A stretch of 64,000 nucleotides of DNA. Origin: Paenibacillus sp. HWE-109. Its GTDB lineage: Bacteria > Bacillota > Bacilli > Paenibacillales > NBRC-103111. Numbering within the stretch: the stretch's first letter is position 1; every line of letters starts with the position of its first letter. The stretch spans positions 1-64,000 of the forward strand of contig NZ_CP091881.1 of the NCBI RefSeq assembly GCF_022163125.1, in the 5' to 3' direction. A program made the translations under genes and the position numbers. Shown in pieces: positions 60,040-64,000 of this stretch. A model generated the notes under the pieces. The model saw nothing but the letters and a program-made list of their open reading frames with translations. It did not search any database and was not told the origin of the DNA.

Positions 60040-60684
60040 ATGAGCCTTCCCAAAATTGAAGCACCCAAAATACCTAAAGAATTACCCGAAATTAAGCTGC
60101 CGTACGAGGAACTCGAATCCGAGGAAAGCTTTCATACAGGAATAATTAGCGATTGCACGATTGACAATCAATCAGGATACAAAGTCGCTTTCGATAAAAT
60201 TATTTTTCGCAATGTGACGTTTACGCGCATTTCAATGAAGGAAATTGAACTGACCGATGTCATTTTTGATCGTTGTGATTTATCCAACGTTGATTTTGGA
60301 GAAGCTACTATACATCGGACCGAATTCCGTAATTGTAAAATTATCGGGATGGATCTGACGGGTGCCACGATCCGGAATGTGTTGTTCCATGCTTGTTTAG
60401 CTGATTATGCCACTTTCCGTATGGCTAATTTCAAGCAAATTAATTTCCAGGATTGCTCGCTGTTAAGCGCCGATTTCTATGAGTCAACGCTGCAAAAAAC
60501 GCATTTTGAGGTTTGCCAACTGGATCGGGCGCAGTTTACTGGAACGAAGCTTTCAGGCATTGATATCAGCAGTTGCGAGTTCACGAGTCTCGGTGTGAGT
60601 ATTGATGACTTGCGCGGTTGTATTATTTCCAGAGGACAAGCTTCCGTGTTTGCAAATTTGTTTGGACTCGTATTGAAGGAATAA
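60040..60684 (+). CDS. Pentapeptide-repeat protein
   Basis: The protein has 214 residues. After a Pro/Glu-rich N-terminus (~40), residues 50-190 form repeated A(D/N)LXX-type units such as CDLSNVDFGEATIHRTEF and CLADYATFRMANFKQINFQD, predicted to fold as a right-handed beta-helix. Some relatives mimic DNA and bind gyrase, but this one lacks obvious features of that group. Its gene is 39 bp after the sigma factor. Confidence 0.88.
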   Translation: MSLPKIEAPKIPKELPEIKLPYEELESEESFHTGIISDCTIDNQSGYKVAFDKIIFRNVTFTRISMKEIELTDVIFDRCDLSNVDFGEATIHRTEFRNCKIIGMDLTGATIRNVLFHACLADYATFRMANFKQINFQDCSLLSADFYESTLQKTHFEVCQLDRAQFTGTKLSGIDISSCEFTSLGVSIDDLRGCIISRGQASVFANLFGLVLKE

Positions 60685-60709
60685 CGGGATATGAAATGAG
60701 GACGTAACG

Positions 60710-61282
60710 GTGAAATTTGGTTTTGATATTGATGATACACTCATCAACCTGAGGGAACATGCTTTTCATATTTACAATGATAGATTGCAGCAAAATGTTG
60801 GACTCGATGTATTTCACGCCTTGCCTTCGATGGAAATCCACAGCGCCTTCGGTTTGACCAAGGAAGAGGGCGGGAAGCTGTGGTCCAGCCTCCGGGATGA
60901 CATTTATTATTCCAAATGTGCGGTATTTCCTCATGCCCGGGAAGTCCTGCATGCTTTAGTCGACCAAGGCCATGAAGTTTATTACATAACGGCCAGAGCT
61001 AAGGAGCATACGGATCGAACCCGTGAATGGCTTATTGCCAATGATTTCCCGGTAGCGGACGGCCATTTCTATTGTGGCATGAGCGATTCCGAGAAGGTTC
61101 ATATTATTGATGAGTTGAAGCTGGACTATTATTTCGACGATAAACCCACTGTCTTGGAGACCTTGTCTCATATGCCTGTGAACGTCTATGTCAAAGACAG
61201 ATCCTACAATCAGCATCTTCAAATACCGCGGATCACCTCTTGGGATGAACTTCTCGACATTATAAAAACAGAGGCAGGATAG
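60710..61282 (+). CDS. HAD-type 5'(3')-nucleotidase-like protein
   Basis: From GTG 60710 (GAGGAC site) the protein has 190 residues. HAD motif I is FDIDDTL with D6 and D8, motif II is YITARAKEH, and the later YYFDDKP fits motif IV of the NT5C/YorS nucleotidase group. It would dephosphorylate a (deoxy)nucleotide or a related metabolite. The 3' end overlaps a palindrome that also ends the convergent gene. Confidence 0.85.
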   Translation: MKFGFDIDDTLINLREHAFHIYNDRLQQNVGLDVFHALPSMEIHSAFGLTKEEGGKLWSSLRDDIYYSKCAVFPHAREVLHALVDQGHEVYYITARAKEHTDRTREWLIANDFPVADGHFYCGMSDSEKVHIIDELKLDYYFDDKPTVLETLSHMPVNVYVKDRSYNQHLQIPRITSWDELLDIIKTEAG

Positions 61283-61295
61283 GCGATCCTGCCTC
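61271..61295. terminator. Shared terminator of two convergent genes
   Basis: GAGGCAGGAT and ATCCTGCCTC form a perfect 10-bp stem around AGGCG. It spans the stop codon of the nucleotidase gene and just reaches the end of the convergent MBL-fold gene. T-tracts are poor. Confidence 0.55.
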
Positions 61296-62595
61296 ATAGA
61301 TGGATGATGTCACCTGGCTGTAACGACAGTAAATCACGATAACCTTCCGACTCAAGCTGCTTAAGCAGGATATCCGTATCCCGTTTGGGCGCATGAACCA
61401 GCAGTGTAAACTTGCTGTTCATAGCTTGGGTCATTTTGCGTACATCGGGTTTACCCTGATGAATCTTGTATCGTACAACCGCCATGCGACAGCCGCGTTG
61501 CGCTTCACTGAGACCCAGCAGCCGCTCGGCCATCGTCCCCTTGGCAACGTGGCCGGTAATCAGGATGCCGCTCCCGGCATGAGTCCGTAGCTTCTCATAG
61601 TACCACTGAGATTTAGCTGACTGCATCATGCCATCGTTCGTAAACCATATGGCCGCTCGCCCGGCAGCCATGTCCTGCTCTAGCAGATGTGCACGCTGCT
61701 CATCACCGTGCACAATCTCAAAGCTGCTGAGACGCAAAGCATCAGCAAGCACTTGATCCATGCCCGGCTTCAGCCAGCTGGCATGTTCAAGCATGAGCTC
61801 CATCGCGTCGATGAGCTCGTGTTCGACCCGGATCGGCGTATCAGGGAACCGCCGCCGCAGAAGCAGCAGCAGTTCCTGCCCTCTGCCGGAAACGGGAACC
61901 GGCATAAGCAGCTGCCCGCCTGCTGATAGGATGTTCGCAGCAGCCATATAGAGCTGCTCCAGCTTTTCGGGTTGATGCTCCGCATCTGTGCTGTAAGCGG
62001 CATCTACGATGGCCCCATGCAAATGCGCAGGCCCTCGAATTTCACCCTCCGGTGTGTCGGTTTCCAACAGAAATGACTCCTCTGTGTAATCCCCTGAATA
62101 GAATAAACGTTTCCCTTCTAATTCTATGAGCAGCCAGATGGACCCTAACATATGACCGCTGCGCCCCCAGCAAATCTGCAGTGCTGGCGACAACGCTGCC
62201 CATTGCAGCGGCGGAACTTCATCTTCGATGTAGGCGTATTGGATGGCTGCGAGGTCTTCCTCATCATAAGGAAGCGTCCCGCCTTGCTGACTGACATAGT
62301 TTGCCCAGGACGCAAAATACCCTGGCAACTGCATGGCCGTAAGGCTCGTGGTCCACACCTTCCCGGTATAGCCCATTTTATATAGCCAAGGGATCGTGAT
62401 CGAATGATCTTCATGGGCATGGGAAAGAAAAACGGCGTCCAAACGAGCAATTCGCGTGGGATCCAACAACGGATACTCACCGCATCCTTCTCGTTTCACG
62501 CCGCAATCGAGCAAAATGCTCGTATGATCGTTACCGATCCAATAGCAGGAGCGTCCGTGTTCACCGGCGCCGCCCCATACATGTAGTTGCATCAT
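61294..62595 (-). CDS. MBL-fold metallohydrolase, beta-CASP-like
   Basis: The protein has 433 residues. The zinc motif SHAHEDH (H59, H61, D63, H64) and later ICWGRSGHMLGSIWLL and LFYSGDYTEE are typical of metallo-beta-lactamase-fold nucleases. The inserted ~200-residue region (LMPVPVSGRGQELLLLLRRR; ILITGHVAKGTM) resembles the beta-CASP domain of RNA/DNA-processing enzymes. The start overlaps the stop of the ABC permease gene (TAATG), an odd partner. RNA cleavage is inferred from the family. Confidence 0.85.
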   Translation of the reverse strand: MMQLHVWGGAGEHGRSCYWIGNDHTSILLDCGVKREGCGEYPLLDPTRIARLDAVFLSHAHEDHSITIPWLYKMGYTGKVWTTSLTAMQLPGYFASWANYVSQQGGTLPYDEEDLAAIQYAYIEDEVPPLQWAALSPALQICWGRSGHMLGSIWLLIELEGKRLFYSGDYTEESFLLETDTPEGEIRGPAHLHGAIVDAAYSTDAEHQPEKLEQLYMAAANILSAGGQLLMPVPVSGRGQELLLLLRRRFPDTPIRVEHELIDAMELMLEHASWLKPGMDQVLADALRLSSFEIVHGDEQRAHLLEQDMAAGRAAIWFTNDGMMQSAKSQWYYEKLRTHAGSGILITGHVAKGTMAERLLGLSEAQRGCRMAVVRYKIHQGKPDVRKMTQAMNSKFTLLVHAPKRDTDILLKQLESEGYRDLLSLQPGDIIHL

Positions 62596-64000
62596 TACGC
62601 ATTCCACTTTCTGTTCGAATTCATGTTGTTGACAATTAACAGCAAGCCTGTGGTAAGACCGACGGAAACGACGGCCATCGCCATCCCAAGTGACAGTTGT
62701 CCCTGTTCAAACTGAGCGAAGATGTAGGTGGCTGACGTCTGCATGGACGGCGGCAGCACCATCAGCGAGGCGACCAGCTCTCTAAGCGAGATGGTGAAGG
62801 TCATCATCCAGCCGGCCAGCATACCCGGCAGGAGCAGTGGCAAGACAATACGTCGGAACACGTACCAGGGCTTCCCACCGAAAACTTGCCCGGCTTGCCG
62901 CAAGGATTCGTCCAACTGCCCGTTGCGGGCTTTGACGTATTGAACGGTGTACGGCAGGAAGAACACCACGTAAGTGAGGACGACCATGCCGTAGGTATTG
63001 TAGATATGGATCGGCATCCATGGCGCGTTCCATACCATGATGAGTCCGACGACCAGGACCATATCAGGCACTGTGTTCGGCAGCAGGCTGAACATATCGG
63101 TCATGCGCTGCGGCAACTGCTTGGCGCGGCCGATGCTCAAGGCAAACCAAGTGCCGAGCGCGACGGCTAGGCAGGCGGCGAGCAGGGCGAGCCCCATGCT
63201 GTTCGTCAGCGCCTTCATGCTCGGTGAGCCCCATGTCAGAAGCTCGCCATAATGCTGCAGCGTCAGGTTGGTCCAAGCGAGCCCATTGCCCCGGAGCTTC
63301 ATCAGCGAAGCGGAGACGATGGAGAAATAGGGAATGCCAATGGCTGCACCCAGTAGCAGCACGACATATACCCAAGCAAGCGCCTGCTGCCAGCTGCGAT
63401 GCCCGACGATTTTCTCACGGGAACCTTTGCCGCCTACAAGGTTATACGAATGCTTGCGGACGACGATAGACTGGATGTACCAAAGTGTAAGGCAAGCCAG
63501 AAGGAGAAGGGAGGCCAGCGAAGTGGCTTTGCCGAAATCCACAGGCCAACTGGAGATGGAAGCTTGAATCTCTGTCGTTAACACGAAATAACCAATGCGC
63601 CTACCGAAAGTGGCAGGTGTGCCGAACTCGGCCAAGGTTTTCACGAAGATCAGCAAAGCGCCCATCACATAACTTGAAAAAACAAGCGGCAGCATCACAC
63701 GCCTTACCGTATACATGAAGCTGGCCCCATGCACAGCAGCGGCTTCTTCTTTATTTCCGCCGATTTGTAGAATCGCATTGCGCAGAATCAAGTAAAGAAA
63801 GGGAAATAAATGAAGGCTCATGATCGTAATCATGCCGAACAGGCTAAAAAAGTGACTGCTGACCCACTTAGCCCCTGGAAACAGCTGCTCTAGATAACCA
63901 CGAGGCTGCATGAACAAAATCCAACCCATAGAACCTATGTATGGCGGTGTCATGAAGGGGATGAGCAGCACAATATCAAGCCAGCGGTGTTTACGCAGCG
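62595..64000 (-). CDS. ABC transporter permease, iron/thiamine type (5' end outside window)
   Basis: At least 468 residues are visible, and the frame is still open at the window edge. Two BPD_transp_1 domains are fused, each with an EAA loop (EEAAAVHGASFMYTVRRVML; ESLRQAGQVFGGKPWYVFRR). Two fused domains are the layout of AfuB/FbpB/ThiP-type permeases for ferric iron, thiamine or 2-aminoethylphosphonate. The substrate cannot be set without the binding protein, which should lie beyond 64000. It is translationally coupled to the MBL-fold gene. Confidence 0.92.
   Translation of the reverse strand, partial: LRKHRWLDIVLLIPFMTPPYIGSMGWILFMQPRGYLEQLFPGAKWVSSHFFSLFGMITIMSLHLFPFLYLILRNAILQIGGNKEEAAAVHGASFMYTVRRVMLPLVFSSYVMGALLIFVKTLAEFGTPATFGRRIGYFVLTTEIQASISSWPVDFGKATSLASLLLLACLTLWYIQSIVVRKHSYNLVGGKGSREKIVGHRSWQQALAWVYVVLLLGAAIGIPYFSIVSASLMKLRGNGLAWTNLTLQHYGELLTWGSPSMKALTNSMGLALLAACLAVALGTWFALSIGRAKQLPQRMTDMFSLLPNTVPDMVLVVGLIMVWNAPWMPIHIYNTYGMVVLTYVVFFLPYTVQYVKARNGQLDESLRQAGQVFGGKPWYVFRRIVLPLLLPGMLAGWMMTFTISLRELVASLMVLPPSMQTSATYIFAQFEQGQLSLGMAMAVVSVGLTTGLLLIVNNMNSNRKWNA

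Noticed and set aside
1..64000. CRISPR arrays and tRNA or rRNA genes
   Set aside because: I saw no regularly spaced repeats with unique spacers and no tRNA- or rRNA-like sequence on either strand.

Overview
The window looks like chromosome of an endospore-forming Bacillota close to Paenibacillus. The evidence is two GerA-type germinant-receptor operons, an alpha/beta small acid-soluble spore protein gene, a membrane-bound AraC regulator next to Lpl-type sugar ABC transporter genes, strong AGGAGG ribosome binding sites and frequent TTG/GTG starts. Product names come from reading motifs in the sequence; no database search was run.

1-10 kb is an accessory region. Three promoterless RHS toxin tips lie in a row (205-885, 5491-6192, 6741-7409). 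Each begins in the conserved RHS core, is followed by a small presumed immunity gene, then by the same terminator plus a ~48-bp repeat. Each tip is preceded, at the same core codon, by an in-frame TAG. The array is split by a plasmid-like module (structured leader, Rep-like gene, ori-like repeats, XRE repressor, serine recombinase) and by an IS110-family element with a candidate bridge-RNA region. Broken Rep and tyrosine-recombinase genes follow. A yjdF riboswitch and yjdF gene close the region.

10-22 kb holds a germination operon (A, C, D, B), a 7TM histidine kinase with a SARP-like response regulator, an ATP-dependent DNA ligase, a spore protein gene, a second sensor kinase and a CBS-domain gene. 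22-36.4 kb is a polysaccharide-use locus: a 2000-residue secreted heparinase-like lyase, its likely regulator, a solute-binding lipoprotein, two permeases, an M14-type metallohydrolase and an alpha/beta esterase. 36.8-43.2 kb has a self-regulated EmrAB-type efflux operon, the threonine-to-glycine pair tdh-kbl and a NagB-like deaminase. A second germination operon (43.2-48.4 kb) carries two B subunits, the first interrupted by a TAG.

48.5-58.5 kb is a full Ter stress cluster: TerB, three TerD, a TerD-TerA fusion, TerC, then a CitE-like aldolase, a PRTase with TRSP domain, StiP, a HAD phosphatase and an ATP-grasp ligase, largely translationally coupled. The family is thought to make a nucleoside-like metabolite. 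58.6-64 kb has small proteins, an ECF sigma factor, a pentapeptide-repeat protein, a HAD nucleotidase, an MBL-fold hydrolase and an ABC permease cut by the window end. A ~190-bp palindromic repeat family occurs near 17.4 and 36.7 kb.
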